From assembly GCF_900089945.1 (NCBI RefSeq), contig NZ_FLQY01000391.1, forward strand, positions 1-42,993: 42,993 nt of DNA, in the 5' to 3' direction. The stretch is from Candidatus Propionivibrio aalborgensis (GTDB lineage Bacteria > Pseudomonadota > Gammaproteobacteria > Burkholderiales > Rhodocyclaceae). Of this stretch, positions 35,439 through 42,993 are shown in pieces (the stretch's first letter is position 1; each line of letters starts with the position of its first letter). The notes below the pieces were generated by a model, which saw only the letters and a program-made list of their open reading frames with translations, had not been told where the DNA came from and ran no database searches. The position numbers and the translations under genes are program-made.

Positions 35439-35674
35439 TTACCGTCCTGTTCTTCGGGCCGGTAGCCGAGCGGGTTGGCGCCAGTCGACTGGTCGTCGAT
35501 CACCATCCCGGAATGTGCTTGCAGGATGTTCAAGCCCGGCTGAAGGAACAGTATCCCGCAGCGTTCGAGCTGGTTTCCCTGGTTGCCGTGGACGGCGCTC
35601 AGGTCCGGGATATGGCTGTCGCGCTGGCAGACAACAGCGAAGTCGTTTTTATGTCAAAGTTTTCGGGGGGGTGA
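35435..35674 (+). CDS. moaD: Molybdopterin synthase sulfur-carrier subunit MoaD
   Basis: Ubiquitin-fold protein (79 residues) that carries the sulfur as a C-terminal thiocarboxylate. It begins ITVLFFGPVAERVG and ends FSGG; the terminal Gly-Gly is the functional end. The ATG overlaps the moaC stop and moaE begins one base after its stop, as expected for the two subunits of one enzyme. No moeB for MoaD activation is present in the window. Confidence 0.94.
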   Translation: MITVLFFGPVAERVGASRLVVDHHPGMCLQDVQARLKEQYPAAFELVSLVAVDGAQVRDMAVALADNSEVVFMSKFSGG

Positions 35675-35675
35675 G

Positions 35676-36101
35676 ATGCAGAATGCGGTTCGCATTGTGC
35701 TGGAAGACTTCTCGCAGGACGAAGAGATACGCGCCTTGCAAGCCAGCTCCAAACGCATGGGCGGGATCGCCACATTTCTGGGATGCGCTCGCGATTTTTC
35801 GGAAGGTCGCGAGGTCAGTGAAATCAGTTTCGACGCCTACGACCGCATGGCTCTCCCGGAAATGCAGAAGCTTCGCGACGAAGCTATTGCGCGTTTTGCA
35901 CTGATAGATGCGCGCATCGTGCATCGCCTTGGCGTGGTCAGGGCCGGCGATTCGATCGTCTTCATTGCCGCGGGTGCCGAACATCGCGCGCCGGCCCTCG
36001 AAGCCTGCCGCTGGATCATTGATGAATTGAAGGAACGGGTGCCAATCTGGAAAAAAGAAATTACTCCACAAGGCGAGTCGTGGGTGACGCCGCATCCGTG
36101 A
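35676..36101 (+). CDS. moaE: Molybdopterin synthase catalytic subunit MoaE
   Basis: Transfers sulfur from MoaD to cyclic pyranopterin to make molybdopterin. The 141 residues show GGIATFLGCARDFSEG, DAYDRMALPEM, HRLGVVRAGDSIVFI, HRAPALEACRWIIDELK and the active-site stretch WKKEITPQGESWV. ATG 35676 follows a G-rich ribosome site that overlaps the moaD end. The 3' end carries a short tandem repeat that extends into the mobB start. Confidence 0.95.
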   Translation: MQNAVRIVLEDFSQDEEIRALQASSKRMGGIATFLGCARDFSEGREVSEISFDAYDRMALPEMQKLRDEAIARFALIDARIVHRLGVVRAGDSIVFIAAGAEHRAPALEACRWIIDELKERVPIWKKEITPQGESWVTPHP

Positions 36102-36129
36102 GTCCCGTGACTCCCGTGACTTCCATGAT
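36094..36129 (+). repeat. 9-bp tandem repeat at the moaE/mobB junction
   Basis: Four consecutive 9-base units: ATCCGTGAG, TCCCGTGAC, TCCCGTGAC, TTCCATGAT; the middle two are identical. Each holds a GTG or ATG (36098, 36107, 36116, 36125) in the mobB frame, and the first overlaps the moaE TGA. As the unit is a multiple of three, copy-number change would keep the mobB frame. Confidence 0.8.
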
Positions 36130-36622
36130 TCCGCCGGTGTTCATTTTTGTCGGGCATTCCGGTTCCGGCAAAACCACTCTGGTGGAAAAACTATTGTCCC
36201 TATTGACTGCCAGGGGCCTGCGCGTTGCCGCGATCAAACATGCACACCACAAGGTCGCCCTAGACAGGGAAGGCAAGGACAGTTGGCGCTATAAGCAGGC
36301 GGGTGCCGTGATGAGCATGCTGGTGACTGCGAACGAGTTGCAGCTCGTGGCGGATGCCACTGACCGACGCGAACCGGCGCAGTTGGCCGAGCGCTTCCTC
36401 GGTGAGGCCGACATCATCCTTGCTGAAGGGTTTTCGCTGGCTCGCGGGGTCAAGATCGAGATATTGCGGCGCGAATGCGCGCAGCCTCCGCGCTGCACCA
36501 TCGACGACGGCCTGATCGCCCTGGTCAGCGACATGGAGGAGGTGTACCCGCAGCTCCCCCACTTCGCGCTCGACGACATCTCCGGTTTGGCCGACTTTCT
36601 GCTTGAGCACGCGTCGCGATGA
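36125..36622 (+). CDS. mobB: Molybdopterin-guanine dinucleotide adaptor MobB
   Basis: P-loop GTPase that assists MobA; dispensable in E. coli. From ATG 36125 it has 165 residues and starts MIPPVFIFVGHSGSGKTTL, with the Walker A motif GHSGSGKT at once, as in the family. KHAHHKVALDREGKDSWRYKQAGA and AEGF further on are also MobB features. In-frame GTG codons at 36080, 36098, 36107 and 36116 would add up to 15 residues made mainly of the repeat (SPVTPVTS); GTG 36098 would overlap the moaE stop. ATG is preferred by homology, though no ribosome site stands before it. Confidence 0.9.
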   Translation: MIPPVFIFVGHSGSGKTTLVEKLLSLLTARGLRVAAIKHAHHKVALDREGKDSWRYKQAGAVMSMLVTANELQLVADATDRREPAQLAERFLGEADIILAEGFSLARGVKIEILRRECAQPPRCTIDDGLIALVSDMEEVYPQLPHFALDDISGLADFLLEHASR

Positions 36623-37221
36623 TCGAAGACTGTTTGGCCATTGTCATGGCAGGTGGTCAATCGCGGCGAATGGGTCACGACAAGGCTGCACTTCTGATCG
36701 GTGAACAAACCCTGTTGCAACGCGTGGCCGGCACTATGCAGCAGGTTTTTCCGCAGGTTCTGGTCAGCGTTCGCGAGCCGCGCTCGAAAATCAGGCTGCC
36801 GCAGGTCTGTGACGCGTATCCCGACGCCGGGCCTCTGGCGGGGCTGTGTGCCGGACTGGTCCATGCCACGCAAGTCGACACCCCGTGGGTTTTTGCCGTT
36901 GCGACCGATATGCCATTTGTCAAGCCGGCGCTAATCGAATATCTTGCACAACGGCGCAGTGGATATCAGGCCGTGGTGCCTGTTGCACAGGGACACCCGC
37001 AGCCCCTCGCCGCGTTCTACTCGGCAAGTTGCCTGGCGCCGATTCAGGCGATTCTTCAAGGCAACGGGAAACGCAGCCTGCGTGCTGCGCTTGAACAATT
37101 GAAGGTTTGTTACGTTGACGAATCGGAGTTGCTGGGAAGCGACGACGACTTGCGCAGTTTTATGGATATCGATACGCCGCAGGATCTGACGGCCGCCATG
37201 AAGTATGAGGAGTTTGGATAG
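36619..37221 (+). CDS. mobA: Molybdenum cofactor guanylyltransferase MobA
   Basis: Attaches GMP to molybdopterin to give the bis-MGD cofactor used by enzymes of the DMSO-reductase family such as nitrate reductase and formate dehydrogenase. The 200 residues show the nucleotidyltransferase loop AGGQSRRMGHDKA (11–23), DAGPLAGLCAGL, ATDMPF with the metal-binding Asp, and a C-terminal FMDIDTPQDL. It overlaps mobB by ATGA and abuts moeA without a gap. Its presence implies that the host makes MGD-type enzymes, which lie outside this window. Confidence 0.95.
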   Translation: MIEDCLAIVMAGGQSRRMGHDKAALLIGEQTLLQRVAGTMQQVFPQVLVSVREPRSKIRLPQVCDAYPDAGPLAGLCAGLVHATQVDTPWVFAVATDMPFVKPALIEYLAQRRSGYQAVVPVAQGHPQPLAAFYSASCLAPIQAILQGNGKRSLRAALEQLKVCYVDESELLGSDDDLRSFMDIDTPQDLTAAMKYEEFG

Positions 37222-38481
37222 ATGGGAAATTTATCAGTCAGGGACGCACAAACCTGCGTTCTGGAACATGTGCTCATTCGCGATACCGAGGTCGTCAAAC
37301 TCGAAGCCTCGCTCGGGCGGGTGCTGGCCGAAGAGATCCGCGCCAACCGCGATCAACCGCCCTACGATGTCTCGGCGATGGATGGTTTTGCATTGCGCAG
37401 CACCGATCTAGCCATGACACCGGTAGCATTGACCATCATTGAAGACATCAAGGCTGGCGATATGCCAGGCAAAACGGTGCAGGCTGGCCAGTGTTCACGC
37501 ATCATGACCGGTGCTCCGGTCCCCGCCGGCGCCGATGCGGTGATCCGTGTCGAGGATACCCGGATGTTATCGGACGAGAATGTGGAAATCAGGATCGGGG
37601 TCGACGCCGGCAATGACATTCGTCTGTTGGGCGAGAACATGCGCAACGGACAGGTCGTGCTGAGCAACGGGACGGAAATCACGCCGGGCGTGATCGGCGT
37701 TCTGGCAACAGTCAAGTGTGCGCAGATGAAGGTCTATCGTCGACCTCGCGTGGCCATCCTGTCGACCGGAAACGAACTTGAGGGACTCGACGAACCCGTC
37801 GATCCGGACAAGATTCCCAACTCGAACAGTTATGCCCTGATGGCGCAGGCGCAGGCTCTGGGGATCGAGCCGGTCTTGCTCGGCATCGCGCGCGACGACC
37901 CCGAAGAACTAGCGCAATTTGTTCGCCGCGGCCTGTTGTTCGACGTGCTGCTGATTTCCGGCGGCTCTTCCGTTGGCCTACATGATCATGTCCGACCGAC
38001 GCTTGAGGCGCTGGGTGTTGACATGCATTTCTGGCGTGTGGAGATGCGGCCCGGACATCCGCTGGCCTTCGGCACCACCGCCTCGACCATGGTCTTTGGC
38101 CTGCCGGGCAACCCGGTGTCCAGCATGGTGTGTTTCGAGCAGTTCGTCCTGCCGGCCTTGCGCCGGATGATGGGGCATTCACATCTGTTCCGGCGCACGA
38201 TCAAAGCGCGCCTGACTCACCCGGTCAAGATTCGTCCGGGCAGAACCGAATTCATCCGCGTCGTTCTGGAGCGCAATGAATCCAGCAGGCTGCCAGGTTC
38301 CTATGTCGCCAGTTCGACCGGGACGCAAAGCAGCGGCGCTTTGCTGTCGATGGCCCTGGCCGACGGTCTGCTGGTTGTGCCCTCGACAAGCTCGGGCCTG
38401 GCAGCGGGCGAATCGGCCGTGATTCAACTCCTTGACGGCGCTGTTTTCCAGGACGAACCGGGAATCGAGGGTGGCACATGA
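37222..38481 (+). CDS. moeA: Molybdopterin molybdenumtransferase MoeA
   Basis: Inserts molybdate into adenylated molybdopterin. The 419 residues have DQPPYDVSAMDGFALRS, RIMTGAPVPAGADAVI, the MoCF-domain motifs SGGSSVGLHDH and GLPGNPVSSMVCFEQFV, and a C-terminal beta domain. The ATG is directly after the mobA stop (37222) and the stop overlaps the mogA start by four bases. Confidence 0.96.
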   Translation: MGNLSVRDAQTCVLEHVLIRDTEVVKLEASLGRVLAEEIRANRDQPPYDVSAMDGFALRSTDLAMTPVALTIIEDIKAGDMPGKTVQAGQCSRIMTGAPVPAGADAVIRVEDTRMLSDENVEIRIGVDAGNDIRLLGENMRNGQVVLSNGTEITPGVIGVLATVKCAQMKVYRRPRVAILSTGNELEGLDEPVDPDKIPNSNSYALMAQAQALGIEPVLLGIARDDPEELAQFVRRGLLFDVLLISGGSSVGLHDHVRPTLEALGVDMHFWRVEMRPGHPLAFGTTASTMVFGLPGNPVSSMVCFEQFVLPALRRMMGHSHLFRRTIKARLTHPVKIRPGRTEFIRVVLERNESSRLPGSYVASSTGTQSSGALLSMALADGLLVVPSTSSGLAAGESAVIQLLDGAVFQDEPGIEGGT

Positions 38482-39017
38482 GCACGGCTCGGATCGGCAT
38501 TCTGACGGTCTCCGATCGCGCCAGCCGGGGTGTCTATGAAGACAAGGGCGGGCCGGCGATCCAGGCTTGGTTGACGCGTGTGCTGACCAGCCCGTGGGAG
38601 GCCGTTGCCAGGGTCATTCCCGACGAGCAACCGCAAATCGAGGACGCGCTGCGCGAATTGAGCGATATCGAGGGATGCAGTTTGATCGTGACGACCGGAG
38701 GCACCGGTCCCGCGCTACGCGACGTTACCCCGGAAGCGACAGAAGCCGTGTGCACCAAGATGATGCCCGGTTTTGGCGAGCTGATGCGCACCGCCTCGCT
38801 GAAGTTCGTTCCGACAGCGATCCTGTCCCGACAGACAGCGGGTATTCGCGGCAAGAGCCTGATCGTCAACCTGCCTGGCAAACCGTCGGCGATTGACGAT
38901 TGCCTGAATGCCGTATTCCCGGCGGTGCCCTATTGCCTCGATCTGATCGGAGGCGCACGGCTTGAAACCGACCCTCAGCACTGCACGGCGTTTCGCCCGG
39001 GCCAAGGGAAGAAGTGA
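38478..39017 (+). CDS. mogA: Molybdopterin adenylyltransferase MogA
   Basis: Adenylates molybdopterin before metal insertion by MoeA. The 179 residues begin ARIGILTVSDRASRGVYEDKGGP, and carry TTGGTGPALRDVTPEA and NLPGKPSAIDDCL, the MoCF-domain active-site motifs in the MogA version (with RASRGVYEDKGGP, unlike MoaB). It overlaps moeA and modA by four bases at either end, linking cofactor synthesis to molybdate uptake in one transcript. Confidence 0.93.
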   Translation: MSTARIGILTVSDRASRGVYEDKGGPAIQAWLTRVLTSPWEAVARVIPDEQPQIEDALRELSDIEGCSLIVTTGGTGPALRDVTPEATEAVCTKMMPGFGELMRTASLKFVPTAILSRQTAGIRGKSLIVNLPGKPSAIDDCLNAVFPAVPYCLDLIGGARLETDPQHCTAFRPGQGKK

Positions 39018-39835
39018 TCCGGAAAGCGATCCGAATGGTTCGGATTCCGACGAACAAATGGATCGCACCGCTTGCTCTGGTGCTGTTTCTCGTCGTGCAG
39101 TTGACGTTGCCGGCACGCGCCGAAGAGAAAATCACCCTCGCTGCGGCGGCTGACCTCAAATACGCCCTGGACGAAGTTGTCGTCCTGTTCATCAGGGAGA
39201 ACCCGGACGCCCGGGTCGAAACCGTTTATGGTTCATCCGGCAAATTTCATGCGCAAATCCGGCAGGGCGCTCCTTACGATCTCTATTTTTCGGCAGATAT
39301 TGCCTATCCACGCGCGCTGGTGGAAGCCGGTCTGGCCGCTTCCGAAGTACAACCCTACGGCATCGGGCGGATCGTGCTGTGGGGTGCGACACGCGATGCC
39401 GCAAAGATGACGCTCATGACACTCGCCGACCTTGCCGATCCGGCCGTCGCAAGAATCGCCATGGCTAATCCACGGCATGCCCCCTATGGCCAGCGTGCGG
39501 AAGAGGCGCTGAGGTCAGCAGGCATTTGGGAGCGGGTCAAGCCCCGACTGGTTTTTGGCGAAAACGTCGCACAGTCGGCGCAGTTCGTACAAACCGGCAA
39601 CGCGCAATTGGGCATCATCGCCTTGTCGCTGGCGCTCAGTCCCGAGCTGTCCGAACATGGCAGTTATGTGCTGATACCCGAAACCTTGCATCGTCCGCTT
39701 GAGCAGGGCTTCATTGTTACCCGGCGAGCCGCCGGCAAGCCATTGGCGCAGCGTTTCGCGCGCTTCATGAAGGGTACCGATGCGCGCGCCACCATGACGC
39801 GCTACGGCTTCGTGCTGCCGGGCGAAGCAAAATAG
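39014..39835 (+). CDS. modA: Molybdate-binding periplasmic protein ModA
   Basis: Binds molybdate in the periplasm and delivers it to ModBC. From GTG 39014 it has 273 residues: a basic N-terminus, a hydrophobic signal segment (about 18–32) and a likely cleavage after LPARA, before EEKITL. AAAADLKYALDEV and VYGSSGKFHAQIRQGAPYDLYFSAD match the two oxyanion-binding segments of ModA. A later start is possible, since about 13 residues precede the core signal peptide, but GTG 39014 overlaps the mogA stop as elsewhere in the run. Confidence 0.93.
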   Translation: MIRKAIRMVRIPTNKWIAPLALVLFLVVQLTLPARAEEKITLAAAADLKYALDEVVVLFIRENPDARVETVYGSSGKFHAQIRQGAPYDLYFSADIAYPRALVEAGLAASEVQPYGIGRIVLWGATRDAAKMTLMTLADLADPAVARIAMANPRHAPYGQRAEEALRSAGIWERVKPRLVFGENVAQSAQFVQTGNAQLGIIALSLALSPELSEHGSYVLIPETLHRPLEQGFIVTRRAAGKPLAQRFARFMKGTDARATMTRYGFVLPGEAK

Positions 39836-39839
39836 CGCG

Positions 39840-40523
39840 ATGGGATCCTACCTTTCGGCGGGCGACATTTCGGCGATCTGGCTGACTGTCAAACTCGCCA
39901 CGCTGGTCACCTTGATACTGCTCGTCATCGGCACGCCGCTGGCCTGGTGGCTTGCACGCACCCGATCCAGCATGAAGGGTGCCATCGGAGCGGTAGTCGC
40001 GCTACCGATAGTGCTACCGCCTACCGTGCTCGGTTTCTATCTCCTGCTGGCCATGGGACCACACGGCCCCTTGGGGCAGCTCACGAAGTCGCTGGGCCTT
40101 GGCCTGTTGCCGTTCAGCTTTGCCGGGCTGGTGATCGCTTCGGTCTTCTATTCGTTGCCCTTCGTTGTACAGCCCTTGCAGAACGCCTTTGAAAATATCC
40201 CCGAACGCGCCCTGGAAACCGCCGCGACACTGCGTGCCTCGCCGCTCGACCGTTTCTTCAGCGTGGTTCTGCCACTGGCCAAACCGGGCTATCTGACTGC
40301 GCTGGTGCTCGGCTTCGCGCACACGGTCGGCGAGTTTGGCGTCGTGCTGATGATTGGCGGCAACATTCCGGAGCAAACCCGGGTGGTGTCGATCCAGATC
40401 TACGATCATGTCGAGGCGATGGACTATGCACACGCCCACGGCTTGTCAGCCGGCATGCTGGCGTTCTCCTTTCTGGTGTTGCTGGTGCTGTATACCTTGA
40501 ACCCGACTGGCAGGCGGAAATGA
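39840..40523 (+). CDS. modB: Molybdate ABC transporter permease ModB
   Basis: Inner-membrane channel of the molybdate importer, 227 residues. About five hydrophobic segments are present. The cytoplasmic EAA-type loop that contacts ModC reads ALETAATLRASPLDRFFSVVLPLAKPG-like (ETAATLRAS … LPLAKPG), and LPIVLPPTVLGFYLL and HTVGEFGVVLMIGGNIP are typical of ModB. The ATG lies four bases after modA; the stop overlaps modC by ATGA. Confidence 0.95.
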   Translation: MGSYLSAGDISAIWLTVKLATLVTLILLVIGTPLAWWLARTRSSMKGAIGAVVALPIVLPPTVLGFYLLLAMGPHGPLGQLTKSLGLGLLPFSFAGLVIASVFYSLPFVVQPLQNAFENIPERALETAATLRASPLDRFFSVVLPLAKPGYLTALVLGFAHTVGEFGVVLMIGGNIPEQTRVVSIQIYDHVEAMDYAHAHGLSAGMLAFSFLVLLVLYTLNPTGRRK

Positions 40524-41629
40524 TGCCGGAGAGCAACGGCACCAAGGATGTCATTCGCGCGCGCTTCCAGCTCGTCTATCCGGACTTCGATCTTGATGTT
40601 GACCTGCAGCTCCCGGCCAGCGGGGTCAGCGCCTTGTTTGGCCCTTCGGGCTCTGGAAAAACCACCCTGCTGCGCTGTATCGCCGGGCTGGAGAAACCCG
40701 TGGATGGATTACTGCGAGTCAATAACGAGGCCTGGCAGGAAGGCGGCTTCTTCATGCCGACCCATCGACGTTCACTAGGGTATGTGTTTCAGGAAGCCAG
40801 CTTGCTGCCCCACCTTTCAGTACGGCGCAATCTGGAGTTCGGCCTGAAGCGGATTCCAGCCACCGGCCGCAAGGTGCATTTGGAGCAGGTCGTCGATTTG
40901 CTGGGGCTCTCCCGACTAGTCGACCGTGCCAATCCTTCCGCACTGTCGGGCGGAGAGCAACAACGTGTCGCCATCGGACGGGCGCTGCTGACCAGTCCCC
41001 GCCTGCTGCTGATGGACGAACCGCTTTCGTCACTCGATGCCGCCAGCAAGCAGGAAATCCTGCCCTACCTCGAACGTTTGCATGGCGCTCTGGACATCCC
41101 GGTGCTTTACGTCAGCCATTCGCTCGATGAAGTCACCCGGCTGGCCGATCACATTGTGCTGATGGAGGCAGGGCGGGTCGTTGCCAGCGATTCGCTCGAT
41201 GCAATCCAGTCAAGGCTCGATCTGCCAACTGCCCGCCTGGACGATGCCGGCGCCGTGATCGACGCTTGCGTGGCCGAGCACGACGAGACCTACCACCTCA
41301 GCCGGCTGGATTTTTCCGGGGGACAATTGTGGGTCAGCCGGGTGAACTGCCCGCTCGGCGGCAGGGTACGCGCCCGTGTTCTGGCGCGCGACGTGAGCAT
41401 CGCCACTGCCAAGCCGCAGGGCTCCAGCATCACCAATATTCTTGCCGCACGGGTCACCGAAATTCGGGATGAAGGGCTGGATCGCGTCAGTCTGCGCTTG
41501 CAGGTCGGCGAGGGGAAAACGCTGCTTTCGCGCATCACGCGTCGCTCGCGCGATCAACTGGGCCTGGTTGTGGGACGGGATGTTTTCGCGCAGGTGAAGA
41601 GTGTTGCCGTCAAGCGCAGTGATTTTTAA
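40520..41629 (+). CDS. modC: Molybdate ABC transporter ATPase ModC
   Basis: Energises molybdate import. The 369 residues start with an ABC domain: Walker A GPSGSGKTT (41–49), signature LSGGEQQRVAIGRAL, Walker B LLLMDEPLSSLD and H-loop VSHSLDE. A C-terminal TOBE/MOP domain (about 290–365, with SITNILAARVTEI) is present, which in ModC binds molybdate and can feed back on transport. It ends the molybdenum run; the 50-base gap to the converging ugd shows no clear terminator. No modE regulator gene or recognisable ModE site is in the window. Confidence 0.95.
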   Translation: MMPESNGTKDVIRARFQLVYPDFDLDVDLQLPASGVSALFGPSGSGKTTLLRCIAGLEKPVDGLLRVNNEAWQEGGFFMPTHRRSLGYVFQEASLLPHLSVRRNLEFGLKRIPATGRKVHLEQVVDLLGLSRLVDRANPSALSGGEQQRVAIGRALLTSPRLLLMDEPLSSLDAASKQEILPYLERLHGALDIPVLYVSHSLDEVTRLADHIVLMEAGRVVASDSLDAIQSRLDLPTARLDDAGAVIDACVAEHDETYHLSRLDFSGGQLWVSRVNCPLGGRVRARVLARDVSIATAKPQGSSITNILAARVTEIRDEGLDRVSLRLQVGEGKTLLSRITRRSRDQLGLVVGRDVFAQVKSVAVKRSDF

Positions 41630-41679
41630 TCCCGGGAGCAAGGGCGCCGCAGGTCAATCCGATCCTCTCTAACATCCAA

Positions 41680-42993
41680 TCAGCGCCCGATGCCAAAATA
41701 GGTAATGCCTAAATGTTTCATCTCGGACGGTTCGAACAGATTGCGTCCATCGAAAATGATCGGCGCTTTCAGTTTTTGTTTGATTGAGTCGAAGTTGGGA
41801 CTGCGGAATTCTTTCCATTCGGTCACGATGATCAGTGCATCGGCATTTTCAAGCGCGTCAAGCTGATTGTCGGCGTAGCCGAGCCGAGCCTCGTCGGGAA
41901 AGTGATGTTTGGCCTCATTCATGGCTACGGGATCGTAGGCCGTAACCGTCGCGCCAGCGGCCAGCAGATCCTTGATCACCTCGCAACTGGTAGCCTCGCG
42001 CATATCGTCGGTGTTGGCCTTGAAGGCCAGACCCCAGAGGGCGAAATGCCGGCCCTGAAGACTGGCGCCGAAGTGCGCCTGAACCTTGGTGCCCAGCACG
42101 TGCTTCTGCGCATCGTTGGCCACCTTCACTGCGTTGAGCACCTTCAGCTCGATTCCCGCATTGGTGGCGGCGGTCTTGATCAGCGCCTTGACGTCCTTGG
42201 GGAAGCATGAGCCGCCGTAACCGGCCCCGGCATACAGGAAGTCGTAACCGATGCGCGGGTCGCTACCAATGCCTCTGCGCACCTGCTCGATGTCGGCGCC
42301 CAGCTTTTCGGCCAGATTGGCCAGCTCGTTCATGAAACTGATGCGCGTCGCCAGCATCGAATTGGCCGCGTACTTGGTCAGCTCGGCGCTGCGGATATCC
42401 ATCAGGATCAGGCGATCATGATTGCGCTGGAAGGGCGCATAGAGGGTCCGCATGATGTGCGCCGCCTGCTCACTCTCACAACCCACGACGATACGGTCAG
42501 GCTTCATGAAGTCTTCAATTGCAGCACCTTCCTTGAGAAACTCGGGGTTGGAAACGACGCTGAACGGTATATCGATCCCGCGCTTCGACAGTTCCTGAGC
42601 GACTGCCGCCTTCACCGCGTCGGCCGTGCCCACTGGCACCGTGCTCTTGTTGACGATCACCTTGTAATCGGTCATGTACTTGCCGATATTGCGCGCCGCT
42701 GCGGTCACGTATTGCATGTCGGCCGAACCATCTTCGCCCGGCGGCGTGCCGACGGCAATGAACTGGACAGTGCCATACTGAGCGGCTTTCTGCACATCGG
42801 TGGTGAAGCACAGACGTCCCGCCGCCACATTGCGGCGCACCATATCCTGCAACCCCGGCTCGAAAATCGGAATGCCACCTTCCTCAAGAATCCTGATCTT
42901 TGCCGGATCCACATCCAGGCAAAGCACTTCATTGCCTACCTCGGCCAGACAGGTGCCAGAAACCAAACCAACATAACCCGTACCGATTACAGA
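41680..42993 (-). CDS. UDP-glucose 6-dehydrogenase, 5' end cut by the window
   Basis: Oxidises UDP-glucose to UDP-glucuronate for capsule, exopolysaccharide or lipid A sugar synthesis. The frame stays open to the window edge and reads [19 protein letters not shown] at once, the N-terminal Rossmann motif, so only a few residues and the start codon are missing. Also seen: [43 protein letters not shown] with the catalytic Cys, and [14 protein letters not shown]. The ATG at 42966 is internal and not the start. About 437 residues are present, normal for the TuaD/Ugd family. Partners lie outside the window. Confidence 0.95.
   Translation of the reverse strand, partial: SVIGTGYVGLVSGTCLAEVGNEVLCLDVDPAKIRILEEGGIPIFEPGLQDMVRRNVAAGRLCFTTDVQKAAQYGTVQFIAVGTPPGEDGSADMQYVTAAARNIGKYMTDYKVIVNKSTVPVGTADAVKAAVAQELSKRGIDIPFSVVSNPEFLKEGAAIEDFMKPDRIVVGCESEQAAHIMRTLYAPFQRNHDRLILMDIRSAELTKYAANSMLATRISFMNELANLAEKLGADIEQVRRGIGSDPRIGYDFLYAGAGYGGSCFPKDVKALIKTAATNAGIELKVLNAVKVANDAQKHVLGTKVQAHFGASLQGRHFALWGLAFKANTDDMREATSCEVIKDLLAAGATVTAYDPVAMNEAKHHFPDEARLGYADNQLDALENADALIIVTEWKEFRSPNFDSIKQKLKAPIIFDGRNLFEPSEMKHLGITYFGIGR

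Noticed and set aside
1-42993. CRISPR arrays, tRNA or rRNA genes, insertion sequences, prophage
   Set aside because: No regularly spaced repeats, no cloverleaf in any spacer, no transposase or phage motif in any frame, and nearly all spacers are shorter than 220 bases.
42966-42993. ATG at 42966 as the start of UDP-glucose dehydrogenase
   Set aside because: The conserved nucleotide-binding motif GTGYVG lies upstream of it in the same frame, up to the window edge, so the gene begins outside the window.

Overview
The window reads as ordinary chromosome of a betaproteobacterium, most likely of the Rhodocyclales / 'Candidatus Accumulibacter'–Dechloromonas neighbourhood. This placement is inferred from gene content and local gene order: RNase II–tonB–aroE–mtgA; thiD–thiE–hemL next to rubredoxin and pilGHIJ–chpA; yqgE–ruvX–pyrR–pyrB–pyrC'; yggS–proC–yggT next to pilT–pilU. 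It also rests on the moderately GC-rich, densely packed coding with many ATGA/GTGA overlaps. No phylogeny could be run. I see no tRNA, rRNA, insertion sequence, phage gene or CRISPR array, and no gene-free stretch longer than about 260 bases.

Layout. 1–7.1 kb (plus strand): an ATP-type phosphofructokinase, undecaprenyl-diphosphatase, a YqiA-like esterase, an RNase II-family exonuclease, a TonB-like protein, shikimate dehydrogenase and a monofunctional peptidoglycan glycosyltransferase; the last six are closely spaced or overlapping. 7.3–10.0 kb: a CorA-type transporter whose N-terminus resembles the MgtE N domain, and a DUF3422 membrane protein. 10.2–12.9 kb (minus): thiD–thiE–hemL. 13.0–22.6 kb (plus): rubredoxin, then the type IV pilus chemosensory system PilG, PilH, PilI, PilJ and a 1905-residue ChpA/PilL hybrid kinase. 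22.9–26.7 kb (plus): yqgE, ruvX, pyrR, pyrB and a dihydroorotase-like PyrC' that has lost metal ligands. 26.7–29.0 kb (minus): yggS–proC–yggT–DUF167. 29.1–31.3 kb (plus): the pilus retraction ATPases pilT and pilU. 31.3–32.7 kb (minus): a PLD-superfamily phosphatidylserine synthase. 32.9–41.6 kb (plus): an alpha/beta hydrolase, then an unbroken molybdenum run moaA-moaC-moaD-moaE-mobB-mobA-moeA-mogA-modA-modB-modC. 41.7 kb to the end (minus): UDP-glucose dehydrogenase, cut by the window edge.

How the genes work together. The two pilus loci belong to one process: PilJ senses, PilI couples it to ChpA, ChpA phosphorylates PilG/PilH, and these influence the extension and retraction motors, with PilT/PilU retracting. 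The molybdenum run takes molybdate from uptake (ModABC) through molybdopterin synthesis (MoaACDE) and metal insertion (MogA, MoeA) to nucleotide attachment (MobA, MobB). PyrB with PyrC' fits the two-subunit aspartate transcarbamoylase known from pseudomonads. UppP and MtgA serve cell-wall synthesis.

I did not find a convincing undescribed multi-gene system. The points most worth a second look are the MgtE_N-like/CorA fusion, the inactive-looking PyrC', the multi-HPt ChpA with substituted phosphorylation sites, a 9-bp tandem repeat that supplies four alternative in-frame starts for mobB, an E. coli-type phosphatidylserine synthase, a possible PEP-CTERM-like gene remnant, and a perfect 14-bp palindrome between converging genes.
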